Shown here: positions 1 through 8,572 of the stretch, in pieces
Layout: every line of letters starts with the position of its first letter
Position numbering within the stretch: the stretch's first letter is position 1
DNA from: Bryobacterales bacterium
Lineage (GTDB): Bacteria > Acidobacteriota > Terriglobia > Bryobacterales > Bryobacteraceae
Assembly: GCA_020851555.1 (NCBI GenBank)
Contig: JADZCM010000053.1
Span: 1 to 62,024 of the forward strand
DNA: 62,024 nt
Direction: 5' to 3'
Made by a program: the position numbers and the translations under genes
Notes under the pieces: model-generated
What the model was told of the DNA's origin: nothing
Seen by the model: the letters and a program-made list of their open reading frames with translations, nothing else
Database searches by the model: none

Positions 1-262
1 TGCTCTTCGGATACACCGTCGAACTGATAACGCAGTTCGCCCCCGTGTACGGGCTGTAGGTGTCGTGCCGGCGGGGCCCGTACAGCGTCGTCAGGTCGCT
101 CGCCACCGTCGTCAGCCTCGACGCTTCAATCTGGTTCAGGTAGCCGGGAATCGGGTCATCGCCCCGTGCCGGTGCGGGCAGCATCCCGACAACGAGAAGC
201 GATACGAGGAGCGTCAGGCTGGTCTGAGACCCCAGGAAACGAGTTGGATTCTTGTGCGACAT
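1..262 (-). CDS. Secreted protein, N-terminal fragment (runs off left edge)
   Basis: Only the first 87 codons are in the window. The start ATG (260-262 on the plus strand as cat) is preceded by AAGAGGA about 7 nt upstream, a good ribosome binding site. Residues 1-34 form a signal peptide: a basic MSHKNPTR start, a hydrophobic core (LTLLVSLLVVGML) and a PAPARG-type cleavage region. The mature part begins with an acidic DDPIPGYL stretch and then VASDLTTLYGPRRHDTYSP. This layout is reminiscent of secreted M28 zinc aminopeptidases, whose short N-terminal region precedes the protease domain, but no catalytic residue is visible. It is on the same strand as deoB, 209 bp downstream of it, and has its own ribosome binding site. 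Confidence 0.6.
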   Translation of the reverse strand, partial: MSHKNPTRFLGSQTSLTLLVSLLVVGMLPAPARGDDPIPGYLNQIEASRLTTVASDLTTLYGPRRHDTYSPYTGANCVISSTVYPKS

Positions 263-341
263 GAGTAGTCCTCTTGCCAGGCAGCCGCCTTCCTAAGAGT
301 CGGGGGGGAACGGCGGCCCAGGCGCCATATACGTGTACGGA

Positions 342-362
342 GCCCCGTTTACGGTACGGGGC
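342..362. other. Short hairpin between deoB and the left-edge gene
   Basis: GCCCCGT (342-348) and ACGGGGC (356-362) form a perfect 7-bp stem with a 7-nt loop in the 209-bp gap between deoB and the left-edge gene. There is no T-run on either side, so it is not a convincing intrinsic terminator. I see no other structure in this gap. Confidence 0.3.
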
Positions 363-471
363 CGGGCTGAATCAGGCTCAAAGCGCTCTTGGTGCGAAGA
401 TGCTGGGGGAGGCGTCGTGATGTCATGTGTGAAAGAAAAAGGCCTGTATTTTCGCTATTGCGGGTCCCGGC

Positions 472-1647
472 CTAGGTGATTGCTTCAAGGAAGCTGGCCC
501 CGTGGCTGATGCGCACGCCGAAGCACTCAGCCACAGTCTGTCCGATGTCGGAGAGCGATGACCGCAGGCCCAGATCAAGCCCTTTCCGTGCGGCTGGTCC
601 GTAAACAAGCAGTGGGACGTACTCCCGGGAATGGTCGGTCGACGGAGTGGTCGGGTCGCAGCCGTGGTCGGCGGTCAAGATGAGCAGATCGCCCGCAGTG
701 AGAGCGCCAAGCAATTGCGGCAGCCATGCGTCGACGGCTTCCAACGCGCGGGAGTATCCCTCCGCGTCGTTGCGGTGCCCAAAGAGCATGTCAAAATCGA
801 CGAGGTTCGTGAAGATGAGTCCTTCAGGGCTCTGTTGCAGCGCCTCGATGGTCCTGGACATCCCATCGGCGTTGCTTTTGGTCTTCTGACTGACCTGGAT
901 GCCCCGTCCCAGGAAGATCTCGGAGATCTTCCCCACGGCGTGCACGGGGACCGACGCGCCGGCCAGCCTGTCCAACAACATGCCCTCCGGCGGAGGCACT
1001 GCGTAATCCTTACGGTTGGCGGTGCGGGTGAAGGAACCCGGCGTTCCCACGAAAGGCCGGGCGATAACACGGCCCACTTGGTGCGGCCCCTGGAGGATTG
1101 CGCGTGCCGTCTCGCAAATCTCATACAGTTTCGGCACGGGTATCACTTCTTCATGGGCCGCCACCTGGAAGACACTGTCGGCTGAGGTGTAGACGATCGG
1201 GCAGCCGCTGCGCAGGTGCTCCGCCCCAAGGTCGCGGATGATCTCGGTGCCGGACGCGGGGATGTTCCCCAAGCTGGTTCGTCCGATCCGGCGCTCGAAT
1301 TCGTCCATCACTTCCCGGGGGAAGCCGTGCGGGTACACGGGAAAAGGTTGATCAAGGTGGATTCCGACCATCTCCCAATGCCCCGTCGTCGTGTCCTTAC
1401 CGGGCGATGCCAGAGCACAACGCCCGAAACTGGCCCACGGCTCGGGCGCCGGCGCCAGCCCCTCCAGCGGCTTGATGTTCGCCAGCCCCAACTGCCTCAG
1501 GTTAGGGAGTTGCAGGGGTCGCCTCTTTGCCAGGTTACCCAGCGTGTCACTCCCCTGGTCGCCATATTCGGCGGCATCCGGCATTTCGCCGATGCCGACA
1601 CTATCCAGGACGATCCATACCACCCTTCTGAAGCCGTCTTGCCTCAT
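472..1647 (-). CDS. deoB: Phosphopentomutase
   Basis: Phosphopentomutase interconverts (deoxy)ribose-1-phosphate and -5-phosphate in nucleoside salvage, in the cytoplasm. It belongs to the alkaline phosphatase-like metalloenzyme superfamily with two Mn ions. Visible family motifs are [15 protein letters not shown] near the N-terminus (first metal Asp), [10 protein letters not shown] (the phospho-acceptor Thr region), [12 protein letters not shown], and TADHGCDP followed by [10 protein letters not shown] near the C-terminus (remaining metal ligands). The length of 391 aa is normal. I chose the ATG at 1647 because it forms a 4-bp ATGA overlap with the preceding glycosyltransferase stop; an in-frame GTG at 1662 would add five residues. 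It is the last gene of the long minus-strand run and appears translationally coupled to a polysaccharide gene, an unusual partner for a housekeeping enzyme. Confidence 0.95.
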   Translation of the reverse strand: MRQDGFRRVVWIVLDSVGIGEMPDAAEYGDQGSDTLGNLAKRRPLQLPNLRQLGLANIKPLEGLAPAPEPWASFGRCALASPGKDTTTGHWEMVGIHLDQPFPVYPHGFPREVMDEFERRIGRTSLGNIPASGTEIIRDLGAEHLRSGCPIVYTSADSVFQVAAHEEVIPVPKLYEICETARAILQGPHQVGRVIARPFVGTPGSFTRTANRKDYAVPPPEGMLLDRLAGASVPVHAVGKISEIFLGRGIQVSQKTKSNADGMSRTIEALQQSPEGLIFTNLVDFDMLFGHRNDAEGYSRALEAVDAWLPQLLGALTAGDLLILTADHGCDPTTPSTDHSREYVPLLVYGPAARKGLDLGLRSSLSDIGQTVAECFGVRISHGASFLEAIT

Positions 1648-2597
1648 GCCAGTTTCCAGCACACCTTAATTACATCCGCATTCGAAGCCAATTCACGTTT
1701 GGCACGAGTCCTCCAGGCCGGAACCAGGAAGGCGGTCCCCCACACGACCATTTTGGCGAGGCTCAGCACGGCAAACATGAACCGCAACACCGCCGTCTTG
1801 CCTGCGCCGTAGTTTTTGCGGTAGAACAGCATTTTTCCGCGATAGACCATCTTCCGCCGCCGCCACCGGTCGAGGCTCCGTCCGCCAAAGTGAATTGTGG
1901 TGCAGGCCGGAACGTAGCTGACTCTCCATCCGGACTTGCGCAGCCGGTATTGCAGGTCGGCCTCGTCGCCGTAGATGAAGTACTCTTCGTCCAGCAGTCC
2001 GGTCTGGTCCAGAGCGGAGCGCCGCAGAAGGAGGCAGGCCGATCCGAGCCAGTCCACGTCGAGCGGTTCCTCAGCGTCATTTCCGTACGGATAGGCTTCC
2101 CACAGCACTCCGCCAAGCGCCGTCGCGATCAGGAACTCCTCTCGCAGGGTCGAAAATCTTGAGTAGCCGGACTGCAGAGAGCCATCGCCGTTCAGCAACT
2201 TCCCGCCCGCCGCTCCAACCTTCGGGTCAGACTCCAGCGCCCCCACCAATGCATCGAGAGACGGCCCGTTCACCAGCGTGTCATCGTTCAGCAGCAGCAC
2301 ATAGCGTCCCGAAGTCGCCTTGATGCCCTGATTCGTGGCCCGGCTGAGTCCAACGTTGGCGCCGTTCTCGATCATCAGCACTTGCGGGAACCGCGCTCTC
2401 ACCATCTCCAGCGTTCCATCCGTCGATCCGTTATCGACGAGCACAACGTCAAAAGTGAAGTGAATATCGACGCCGTACAGCGAGTCGAGACAGTCCTCCA
2501 GGTACTTCCTATTGTTCATGCACACTATAACGACCGATACAGCCGGCGCAGACTTAGCGCCGCCCTCCCTGTCAAGGCCCGTTGCGGCACGCTCCAT
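1644..2597 (-). CDS. Glycosyltransferase family 2 (WbbL/rhamnosyltransferase-like)
   Basis: A GT-A fold glycosyltransferase that would transfer one sugar from a nucleotide donor to the growing oligosaccharide on the cytoplasmic side. It shows [21 protein letters not shown] at the start of the fold, [15 protein letters not shown] (the DxD-like metal site), a [11 protein letters not shown] segment and [18 protein letters not shown] with the ED-type catalytic base region. This is the arrangement of the WbbL-type clade. A C-terminal hydrophobic stretch ([20 protein letters not shown]) may anchor it to the membrane. I favour the ATG at 2597 over the one at 2612 because GGGGGGAG lies about 6 nt upstream of it. 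The gene overlaps deoB by the ATGA at 1644-1647 and follows the nucleotidyltransferase closely. Confidence 0.88.
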   Translation of the reverse strand: MERAATGLDREGGAKSAPAVSVVIVCMNNRKYLEDCLDSLYGVDIHFTFDVVLVDNGSTDGTLEMVRARFPQVLMIENGANVGLSRATNQGIKATSGRYVLLLNDDTLVNGPSLDALVGALESDPKVGAAGGKLLNGDGSLQSGYSRFSTLREEFLIATALGGVLWEAYPYGNDAEEPLDVDWLGSACLLLRRSALDQTGLLDEEYFIYGDEADLQYRLRKSGWRVSYVPACTTIHFGGRSLDRWRRRKMVYRGKMLFYRKNYGAGKTAVLRFMFAVLSLAKMVVWGTAFLVPAWRTRAKRELASNADVIKVCWKLA

Positions 2598-2612
2598 AAA
2601 TGCTCCCCCCAT

Positions 2613-3365
2613 CTATTTATGTCTTCTTTCCTTCTCCATATCTGCGATTTCCTCGTAGGTTCCCAAATCGCAATACGTACCTTCATCCAGCCGTACGCTC
2701 CTTAGCACCATCCCAAGCGAGAGAGCCTCGTTCAGTATTTGCGCAAAGTCGGCGATTCCACGCTTCTGCACGCTCTCGTGCAGGTGCTCGGTAAACCGGG
2801 GACGCCACATGATGCAGCCCCACATATGCGTAAGGTCGGTCTCCCGTGGTTTGTCGATGACTTGTTCAACCCGCCCCTCGTCTCCGGTCCGGACCATGCC
2901 GAACTTCTCCGGCCTGGTGGTCGGAAACAGGGCCAGTATCGCGTCGTCCTGGTCCCGCGCTTCCTCCCGCATCAGGCGAAACACCTCCCGCGGTTCCATG
3001 ATGGTGTCCGGCATGCCGAAGAACACGGTTTTACCCCGCGTCAGGTGATACCCGCAGTCCAATGCGTGCGCCAGGCCCGGCGAGGTCGATGAGTTATTCT
3101 GAGGCAGAGGCTCTTGTACGACATAGCTCAGCGTCAGCCCGAACCGGTGGCCGTCGCCGAAGTGGCCGATGAGCTGGTGTTTCGTCTCATTAATTACTAA
3201 CACTACATGATTTACGCCTGCCACTTGCAGATTATCCAGGACAAACTGCGCGGCCGGCCTGTATCCGCCAACGCCCGCGACAGGGTAAAGCTCCTTGGGG
3301 AACGGCAGGTTCAGCCTTACTCCTTTGCCGGCCGCGGGTACTAGCCCAATAAGACGTTCTTCCAT
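2613..3365 (-). CDS. Sugar-1-phosphate nucleotidyltransferase (RmlA-like family)
   Basis: A 250-aa single-domain NTP_transferase protein that would activate a sugar-1-phosphate with an NTP. The nucleotide-binding signature is atypical but recognisable: LVPAAGKGVRLNLPFPKELYPV (usual G-x-G-T-R-x(6)-PK). Further family elements are VVLVINETKHQLIGHFGDG, FFGMPDTIMEP (metal-binding Asp), EKFGMVRTGDEGRVEQVIDKP and a DLGTYEEI tail. The substrate cannot be read from sequence; a thymidylyl- or uridylyltransferase acting on a hexose-1-phosphate is likeliest. AGGAG lies about 10 nt upstream of the ATG. The next gene downstream starts 15 bp after its stop, so the two are probably co-translated. Confidence 0.82.
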   Translation of the reverse strand: MEERLIGLVPAAGKGVRLNLPFPKELYPVAGVGGYRPAAQFVLDNLQVAGVNHVVLVINETKHQLIGHFGDGHRFGLTLSYVVQEPLPQNNSSTSPGLAHALDCGYHLTRGKTVFFGMPDTIMEPREVFRLMREEARDQDDAILALFPTTRPEKFGMVRTGDEGRVEQVIDKPRETDLTHMWGCIMWRPRFTEHLHESVQKRGIADFAQILNEALSLGMVLRSVRLDEGTYCDLGTYEEIADMEKERRHK

Positions 3366-3445
3366 GCTAGAGCACTCCTGTGCGTGAGGTCTTGATATCT
3401 GCCATAGTCAGGGCCGCCGGACTGGCGGATCTCCGCGGAGGTTCT

Positions 3446-4162
3446 TCAGACGCTCTCCTGGCATCCGTTCTTTCGGCTTCGCCAGCGCGCCTGAGCACGC
3501 TCGTATGCTTCCGGGGTGCCAACATCGATCAGTTCGCCGTCCCACTGCCAGGCGCGTAGGCTGCCAAGGCAGGATGGCAGGAGATCCGAAGCGATGTCGG
3601 CTGGCACTTTTGCCGGCAGCAGCGGCCCGACGCTGCGGTTCATGACGTAGACGCCGGCGTTGGCGTATGGCGACTTGGGGACAGCGGGCTTCTCCTCGAA
3701 GCCGGTGACGACGCCGTCCTCCAGCATCTCCACCACTCCGCACTCATTCGCACGGAGCGGCCGGAAGGTGGCCATGGTGATATGCGACCCGTGCCGGCGG
3801 TGTGCCGCCACGAGCCGTGTAAGATCCATATCGGTGAGGTTGTCCGCGTAACAGACCAGAAAATCGCGCTCCTGCTCCACGAAGCTCCAATTGCGGAGGA
3901 GCGTGCCGGCGCTGCCGAGAAGCTTCTCCTCGTAAGACAGCATGACTTGCGGCGGACCCGCCCAGTTCAGGAGAAACTCCTCAACCTGTCTGGCCAGGTA
4001 GTGGGTGTTCAACAGAACGCGCTCAACCCCGTGCTGCCGTAGGAGGCGCAGCCAGATGTGAAGCAGAGGCTCACCATTGATCGGAGCCAGGCACTTCGGA
4101 ATCCGGTCCGTGATCGGCCGAAGGCGCTTGCCCAGCCCCGCCGCCAGCAGGAATGCTCTCAT
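3446..4162 (-). CDS. Sugar-phosphate nucleotidyltransferase (HddC/ManC/MurU-like)
   Basis: A 238-aa NTP_transferase with a canonical activation loop, LLAAGLGKRLRPITDRIPK followed by CLAPINGEPLL, a LLNTHYLARQVEEFL segment, the metal-site motif FLVCYADNLTDMD, the FEEKP motif and NAGVYVMNR. It most resembles the HddC/ManC/MurU group of guanylyl- or uridylyltransferases. Because a D-glycero-D-manno-heptose-7-phosphate kinase (hddA-like, 6431-7495) lies three genes away and a GmhB phosphatase lies at the far end of the locus, a role in making GDP-D-glycero-alpha-D-manno-heptose is a reasonable inference. ManC- or MurU-type activity is the alternative. An 80-bp gap without obvious signal separates it from the next nucleotidyltransferase. 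Confidence 0.8.
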   Translation of the reverse strand: MRAFLLAAGLGKRLRPITDRIPKCLAPINGEPLLHIWLRLLRQHGVERVLLNTHYLARQVEEFLLNWAGPPQVMLSYEEKLLGSAGTLLRNWSFVEQERDFLVCYADNLTDMDLTRLVAAHRRHGSHITMATFRPLRANECGVVEMLEDGVVTGFEEKPAVPKSPYANAGVYVMNRSVGPLLPAKVPADIASDLLPSCLGSLRAWQWDGELIDVGTPEAYERAQARWRSRKNGCQESV

Positions 4163-4223
4163 GTTCCTTCAACCATCAAATGACTTCGGGGCTCCCGGCG
4201 CCCAGGTCGCTCCGCAGCCTTCT

Positions 4224-5189
4224 TCAGTAGAAGATGGCCATTCGGCCCGCAGTGCCCGGTACGGCGTTCAGCAAGCCGTACCCCAGCGTCTTAATCGCGC
4301 TGCCGGGCACGAAAATAATATCGTTCGGCTTGATCGGGAAGTCGGGCTTCTTGCCCTTGAGGATCGCCTCAAAGTCCGCACTCATCTCGACTCGCCGTCC
4401 GTCGGCTTCCTGACGTACGACGATTGCCTTGCTCAGTTTGGCGGTACGCGCCGGACCTCCAGCCCGCGCAATCGCTTCGCTCGCCAGCAGAGTCTCGGCC
4501 CCCCTCATGTCGAAACTGCCCGCGCTGCGCACCTCCCCTACCACGAAATAGCGGGTCTGTGGGGCAACAGGCACGTAGAGGATGTCGCCTCCCCGGAGCT
4601 TGAGGTTAAGCTCGGGGTGCTTGCCGGAGGAAAGAGCGGCGAAGTCGATCGGAATGGCCTCGTCCTGCTGGGTTGCCTGGGGCGCCTCGACCGGACTCTG
4701 CGACTCATCCTTCAACTTACGGCGGTACAGGTAGCCCACGGGCGACGCAACTTCGTTGAAGCCCATGCCCAGAGTGATGAGATCTGTCAGGTACATGTCA
4801 TTCGTAATGATGAACTGCCCCGGCACCATCACCTCGCCCAGGATATACACGGGCTGCGCCCGGTAGTCTTTGACCCGCACCTGAACAGTCGGATACTTGA
4901 CCAATTCAGCTTTCACCAGCCTCTCGCTGATTGTGTTCTCGATCTCGGACGTAGACATGCCGGCGACCTTGAGGATCCCGACCCGAGGCATGTGTATCTT
5001 GCCGCTGTTGGTGATGCGCGCCGAGGCCTCCAGTTCCGGCAGGCCGAACACGCTAATTGCCAGGATATCCCCCGGACCGACGCGGTAGTCCTCCACCACC
5101 GGCCGCCCGGATGGCGCTGCCTGCGCTTGTGCTGACGCGACAGGCGGAATCACCAGCAACAGAAGTCCGAACAGTGTGAGTGCTCGCAT
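4224..5189 (-). CDS. Polysaccharide export protein, Wza-like (second paralogue)
   Basis: A periplasmic/outer-membrane export protein of the Wza/GumB family that would form the exit channel with the Wzc-type protein at 52734-54902. A signal peptide (hydrophobic LFGLLLLVIPPVASA) is followed directly by the Poly_export domain (VEDYRVGPGDILAISVFGLPEL to about residue 120) and two SLBB-type segments (VYILGEVMVPGQF and YFVVGEVRSAGSFDM). Unlike E. coli Wza there is no lipobox Cys, so it is predicted to be non-lipidated. The C-terminus carries IKTLGYGLLNAVPGT, a motif shared with the neighbouring paralogue. Between the SLBB segments lies an insert rich in Gln, Glu and Pro (about residues 165-190). 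The tandem arrangement with the gene at 5248 suggests duplication and divergence. Confidence 0.9.
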   Translation of the reverse strand: MRALTLFGLLLLVIPPVASAQAQAAPSGRPVVEDYRVGPGDILAISVFGLPELEASARITNSGKIHMPRVGILKVAGMSTSEIENTISERLVKAELVKYPTVQVRVKDYRAQPVYILGEVMVPGQFIITNDMYLTDLITLGMGFNEVASPVGYLYRRKLKDESQSPVEAPQATQQDEAIPIDFAALSSGKHPELNLKLRGGDILYVPVAPQTRYFVVGEVRSAGSFDMRGAETLLASEAIARAGGPARTAKLSKAIVVRQEADGRRVEMSADFEAILKGKKPDFPIKPNDIIFVPGSAIKTLGYGLLNAVPGTAGRMAIFY

Positions 5190-5247
5190 TTCTGAATTCT
5201 CCCGCTCTTCTCTTCCTGATCCCCGCTTCGGGGCCTGGAAGGGCCGT

Positions 5248-6393
5248 TTACCTTGTGGCGCCCCTCACTGCGCCCGCTGGAATCGACATCTGAACGGTCC
5301 CTGGAACGGTGCCGAGCAAGCCGTAGCCCAGCGTCCGGACGGTGCTTCCCGGAAGAAAGATGATGTCGTTTGGCAGCACTTCGAAATCGGGCTGTTTCCC
5401 CTTGATAATGCCCGAGAAATCCACCTTTCGTTCCACCCTTTGGCCGGTGCTGTCGCGCCGGACGAGGATTCCCTTCTTGAGGTGGGCCGTTTCGGCCGGC
5501 CCTCCGGCCTGGGCGATGGCGCGGCTGACGGTCAGTTTCTCACCCGGCCGGATGTCGTAGAATCCAGGTCTGCGGACCTCTCCTATCACGTATACGCTCT
5601 CTTCATTCCGCCGTGGAACGATGAACACGTCGTTTGGCCGCAAGGGGATGTCCTCCTCCAGCACTCCTCCCCGCTTGAGCGGCGTTAGATCAATGCGAAA
5701 GACCACCGTTCCCGGTTCCGGGGCGTCGGGCCTGGCCATGCCGGCCAGTGGGGATCCCGTTACTCTGCTGAGGACATTGAAGGTCCGCGCGTATTGCGGG
5801 TTGCCCGCGACACTGGCCGGATCGTCCGGGGAGCCGGTTTCCGTCACCCGGCGATGCAGATAGCCGTAGCGATCCGCGCTGATGTCCAGCCCGCCGGCGA
5901 TCAGGATGGCGTCCATGAGCGTGAGTTGCTGCGACATACTGTACTCACCCGCCTTGTCGACTTCTCCCAGGATGTAGATACGCTTGGCCACGTAGTGGGT
6001 CACATCCACCAGAACCTCGGGGCGGCGGAGCAACTGACGCTCCTTCAGGCGTTCGGCGATCAGTAGTTCGATCTCCTCCGCGGTCTTCTCTGCAATGTTG
6101 ATTGCCCCGATCAGGGGCATGGTGAGGACTCCCGCGTTGGAGACGGTATAGTTGCCGCTCAGCTCGGGAAGCTCCACTACGGTAACGATCAGCCCATCTC
6201 CCGGTCCGATCTTGTAGTCCATGGACACACCGGGCAGCCGGCTGAAGGTCAATTGGCGTGTATCATTTCGCACAGAGCCGAGGTCGTGGTAGCTGGCGGG
6301 GTAAGAGTAGTAATCGGAGGCAATCGTCTGGGCCGCCAGGACCGCCGGCAGCAACAACGTAAGCGCCACGGCAAACGATGCTTTCGGGTTCAT
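5248..6393 (-). CDS. Polysaccharide export protein, Wza-like (first paralogue)
   Basis: A 381-aa member of the same export family as its downstream neighbour. The signal peptide (FAVALTLLLPAVLAAQ) has no lipobox Cys. A roughly 40-residue Tyr/Ser-rich linker follows. Then come the Poly_export domain (MDYKIGPGDGLIVTVVELPEL) and SLBB repeats at RIYILGEVDKAGEYSM and VYVIGEVRRPGFYDI, with a longer insert between them than in the paralogue. The tail VRTLGYGLLGTVPGT repeats the paralogue's C-terminal motif. Two different channel-type proteins in tandem could build hetero-oligomers or serve different polymers. The function as an export channel is family knowledge; the division of labour is inference. 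Confidence 0.9.
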   Translation of the reverse strand: MNPKASFAVALTLLLPAVLAAQTIASDYYSYPASYHDLGSVRNDTRQLTFSRLPGVSMDYKIGPGDGLIVTVVELPELSGNYTVSNAGVLTMPLIGAINIAEKTAEEIELLIAERLKERQLLRRPEVLVDVTHYVAKRIYILGEVDKAGEYSMSQQLTLMDAILIAGGLDISADRYGYLHRRVTETGSPDDPASVAGNPQYARTFNVLSRVTGSPLAGMARPDAPEPGTVVFRIDLTPLKRGGVLEEDIPLRPNDVFIVPRRNEESVYVIGEVRRPGFYDIRPGEKLTVSRAIAQAGGPAETAHLKKGILVRRDSTGQRVERKVDFSGIIKGKQPDFEVLPNDIIFLPGSTVRTLGYGLLGTVPGTVQMSIPAGAVRGATR

Positions 6394-6430
6394 GGATTCA
6401 TCCTTTTCTCGCTAAGGACCGCTCCGGCGG

Positions 6431-7495
6431 TCACTGCGACTGTGACGCGCTGACCCAGCGGGCGAACGCCGCGGTCTGAAGCAGCGCGCTGCGCCGCGGG
6501 ATTTCCTCCCGGGTCGTGACACGTGAGTAGTCAAAAATCACCTTGGTGCCGGCCTGCTCGAAGCTGAACTCCAGTTCCTCCAGCCCCCGCAGCGCCTGGC
6601 GGACATTCTCCTGCGCCGCCGGGGGACAGTAGAGTAGCAGGTAACCGCCCCCGCCGGCGCCGGCGATCTTTCCGCCGAGGGCCCCGGCTTTGCGGGCGGT
6701 GGCATAGATTTCGTCGATCTGGGCGTTGGACACCTTGCTGGCCAGTTGCTTCTTCAACATCCAACTGTCGTGCAGCAGCAGCCCGAACTCGTCCAGGGCG
6801 CCCGCGAGCAGGCACTCCCTGGCTCTCAACGCCAGCCGCTTGATGGCCTGCAACTCGTTGAGGTTTTCTTCAATGTGCCGCTTCTGCTCGCCCAGGATCG
6901 ACTCCGCGGACCGCGTCACGGCCGTATAGAACAGCATGAGGTTCTCGTTCAGCCGGTGACGGTCGCTGCGGGACAGTCCCAGGGGCTCCACCACGACACT
7001 CCCATCCTCACAGAAACGGATGTAGCGCTGGCCTCCGTAAGCTCCGATGTACTGGTCCTGCACGCCGATAGGCTTGCCCAGAATCTCGAGCTCGATCTCG
7101 CAAGCCTGTCTCGCCAGCGTCTCCGGGTCGCGCGGCTCCCCCAGATACTGATACATCGCGTTCAACAGACCCACGGTAACCGTACTGGATGAGCCAAGGC
7201 CGGATCCCGAAGAGGGGATATCCCCCATGGTGGCTATTTCGACCCTCTTTCGGATTCCGACTTTCCGCAGGCATTCCCGCACGAGCTCGTGCTGTATGTC
7301 CTCGATATCGTCCACCAGTTCCGTCTTCGTGTAGCCGACACGGATCTTCTCGTCAAAGCGTTCTTTGATGATGACGAAGATGTACCGGTCGATGGCGGTG
7401 GTCAGAACCGCTCCGCCCTCCTTCAGGAAGAAGTCGGGGAAATCGGTACCCCCACCGAAGAAGCTGATGCGCAGTGGAGTCTGAGTAATGATCAT
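6431..7495 (-). CDS. hddA: GHMP kinase, D-glycero-D-manno-heptose-7-phosphate kinase-like
   Basis: A cytoplasmic GHMP-family sugar kinase. The N-terminal [20 protein letters not shown] is the HddA/FGGY-like opening typical of heptose-7-phosphate kinases. The ATP loop is [24 protein letters not shown] and the C-terminal glycine motif is [14 protein letters not shown]. The length of 354 aa fits. HddA phosphorylates D-glycero-D-manno-heptose-7-phosphate at C1; GmhB (here at 56652-57302) then removes the 7-phosphate and HddC adds GMP. The first enzyme, the isomerase GmhA, is not in the window and would have to be supplied from elsewhere. An L-fucose kinase-like or related sugar kinase is the main alternative. 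Confidence 0.82.
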   Translation of the reverse strand: MIITQTPLRISFFGGGTDFPDFFLKEGGAVLTTAIDRYIFVIIKERFDEKIRVGYTKTELVDDIEDIQHELVRECLRKVGIRKRVEIATMGDIPSSGSGLGSSSTVTVGLLNAMYQYLGEPRDPETLARQACEIELEILGKPIGVQDQYIGAYGGQRYIRFCEDGSVVVEPLGLSRSDRHRLNENLMLFYTAVTRSAESILGEQKRHIEENLNELQAIKRLALRARECLLAGALDEFGLLLHDSWMLKKQLASKVSNAQIDEIYATARKAGALGGKIAGAGGGGYLLLYCPPAAQENVRQALRGLEELEFSFEQAGTKVIFDYSRVTTREEIPRRSALLQTAAFARWVSASQSQ

Positions 7496-7510
7496 GGGGT
7501 CCGCTTCTTT

Positions 7511-8572
7511 CTAGCCCCGCAAGCGAGCGGCGCTGGAGGCCGCAGCAGGCTCTGGGGCATCACCTTTCGTTGTAAGGATACTGTCAATTATCCGGCGGAG
7601 CCTGCCGCGCTGGCGGGCTCCATCGAACCGCTCGCAGGCGAGTCGGCGCATCTCCTCGTGAAGGACGCGCTTCCCGGCGGCGGCCAGACCGGCATACTCC
7701 AGGATGTGTTGCAGCAGTTCGTCGTCACCGGCGTGGAGGGCCTTTTCCGGCAGTACCTCCTCGGCGCCGTCCCAGCGATGGGACAGGCAATAACAGCCGG
7801 CCGCCATGGCTTCCAGCAGAGCAACCTGCTGGCCTTCCCAATAGCTGTTTGATATGAAGACGTCGATCTGGCGCAGCCATGCCGCGGTCTGGTCAACGCG
7901 GTCGTAGAAGATGACGGCATGCTCCAGGCCCAGGCGCGTGACCAGACGGCGGCATGCAAGGTAATACTCGTCGTGGTCGGGCGCGTGAACGCGCCCGCCG
8001 CCCAGGTGCAGCCGCGCCGAGGGATGCCGGGCGGCGAGCTTGGAGAACATCAGTATGACCTCGTAGATCCGTTTGCGTGGGAAGAAACTGCACAGCATTC
8101 CGAGATTCAGGCTGCCGTCCCGCGCCTCGGGCGGGGTGAAGACGTCGAGCGCAACCGCGTTCGGCACGGTGACGGCCTTGGCGGCGTGTTCCGGAAACTC
8201 GACGGCGAAGTTCCGCCGCATCGCCTCGCTCACCAGAATGACGCGGTCCACGTTGTTCCAGTTGATGCGCGGTCCCCAGGCGTACAGTTCGTAAGAGTGA
8301 AGCCGCGTGACGATGGGGCAGCGCTTCCGCATGTGGCTGGCGGGCTCCAGCAACTCGCTGGCCCACTCGAAGAACGCCAGGTCCGACCGCCGGAGCAGCG
8401 ACTCGATCCCGTGAAAGTGCGCCCAGCGGTTCAGACGGCCCTGCAACAGCGGGAGGCTGTAACGTTTAGGAGTGTACACACTCACCTGGTGATGCGCGCG
8501 CAGATCCTCGAAGATGTCACGGAAGAAGGACCAATTGCCCTGTTCGCCAACAAATACGCCCAGCCTGCTCAC
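7511..8572 (-). CDS. Glycosyltransferase family 4
   Basis: A GT-B fold, group 1 glycosyltransferase of 353 aa. The N-terminal half is divergent and lacks a clear glycine-rich acceptor loop (MSRLGVFVGEQGNWSFFRDI). The C-terminal nucleotide-sugar half is typical: LGMLCSFFPRKRIYEVI, ARLHLGGG, and the donor-site motif SNSYWEGQQVALLEAMAAG, equivalent to the usual E-x7-E. The start is GTG at 8572, which forms a GTGA overlap with the stop of the AsnB-like gene (8569-8572), indicating translational coupling. The Ala-rich last 20 residues look disordered. The sugar specificity cannot be read from sequence. Confidence 0.85.
   Translation of the reverse strand: MSRLGVFVGEQGNWSFFRDIFEDLRAHHQVSVYTPKRYSLPLLQGRLNRWAHFHGIESLLRRSDLAFFEWASELLEPASHMRKRCPIVTRLHSYELYAWGPRINWNNVDRVILVSEAMRRNFAVEFPEHAAKAVTVPNAVALDVFTPPEARDGSLNLGMLCSFFPRKRIYEVILMFSKLAARHPSARLHLGGGRVHAPDHDEYYLACRRLVTRLGLEHAVIFYDRVDQTAAWLRQIDVFISNSYWEGQQVALLEAMAAGCYCLSHRWDGAEEVLPEKALHAGDDELLQHILEYAGLAAAGKRVLHEEMRRLACERFDGARQRGRLRRIIDSILTTKGDAPEPAAASSAARLRG

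Noticed and set aside
65..268. Plus-strand 67-codon open frame at the left edge
   Set aside because: It is antisense to a minus-strand gene with a signal peptide and a good ribosome binding site.
475..510. Possible intrinsic terminator after deoB
   Set aside because: The GGCC-containing sequence near the stop gives no stable stem followed by a T-run in the transcribed direction.
4077..5135. Plus-strand open frame of 352 codons opposite a Wza-like gene
   Set aside because: No signal peptide or domain, and the Wza-like frame explains the sequence.
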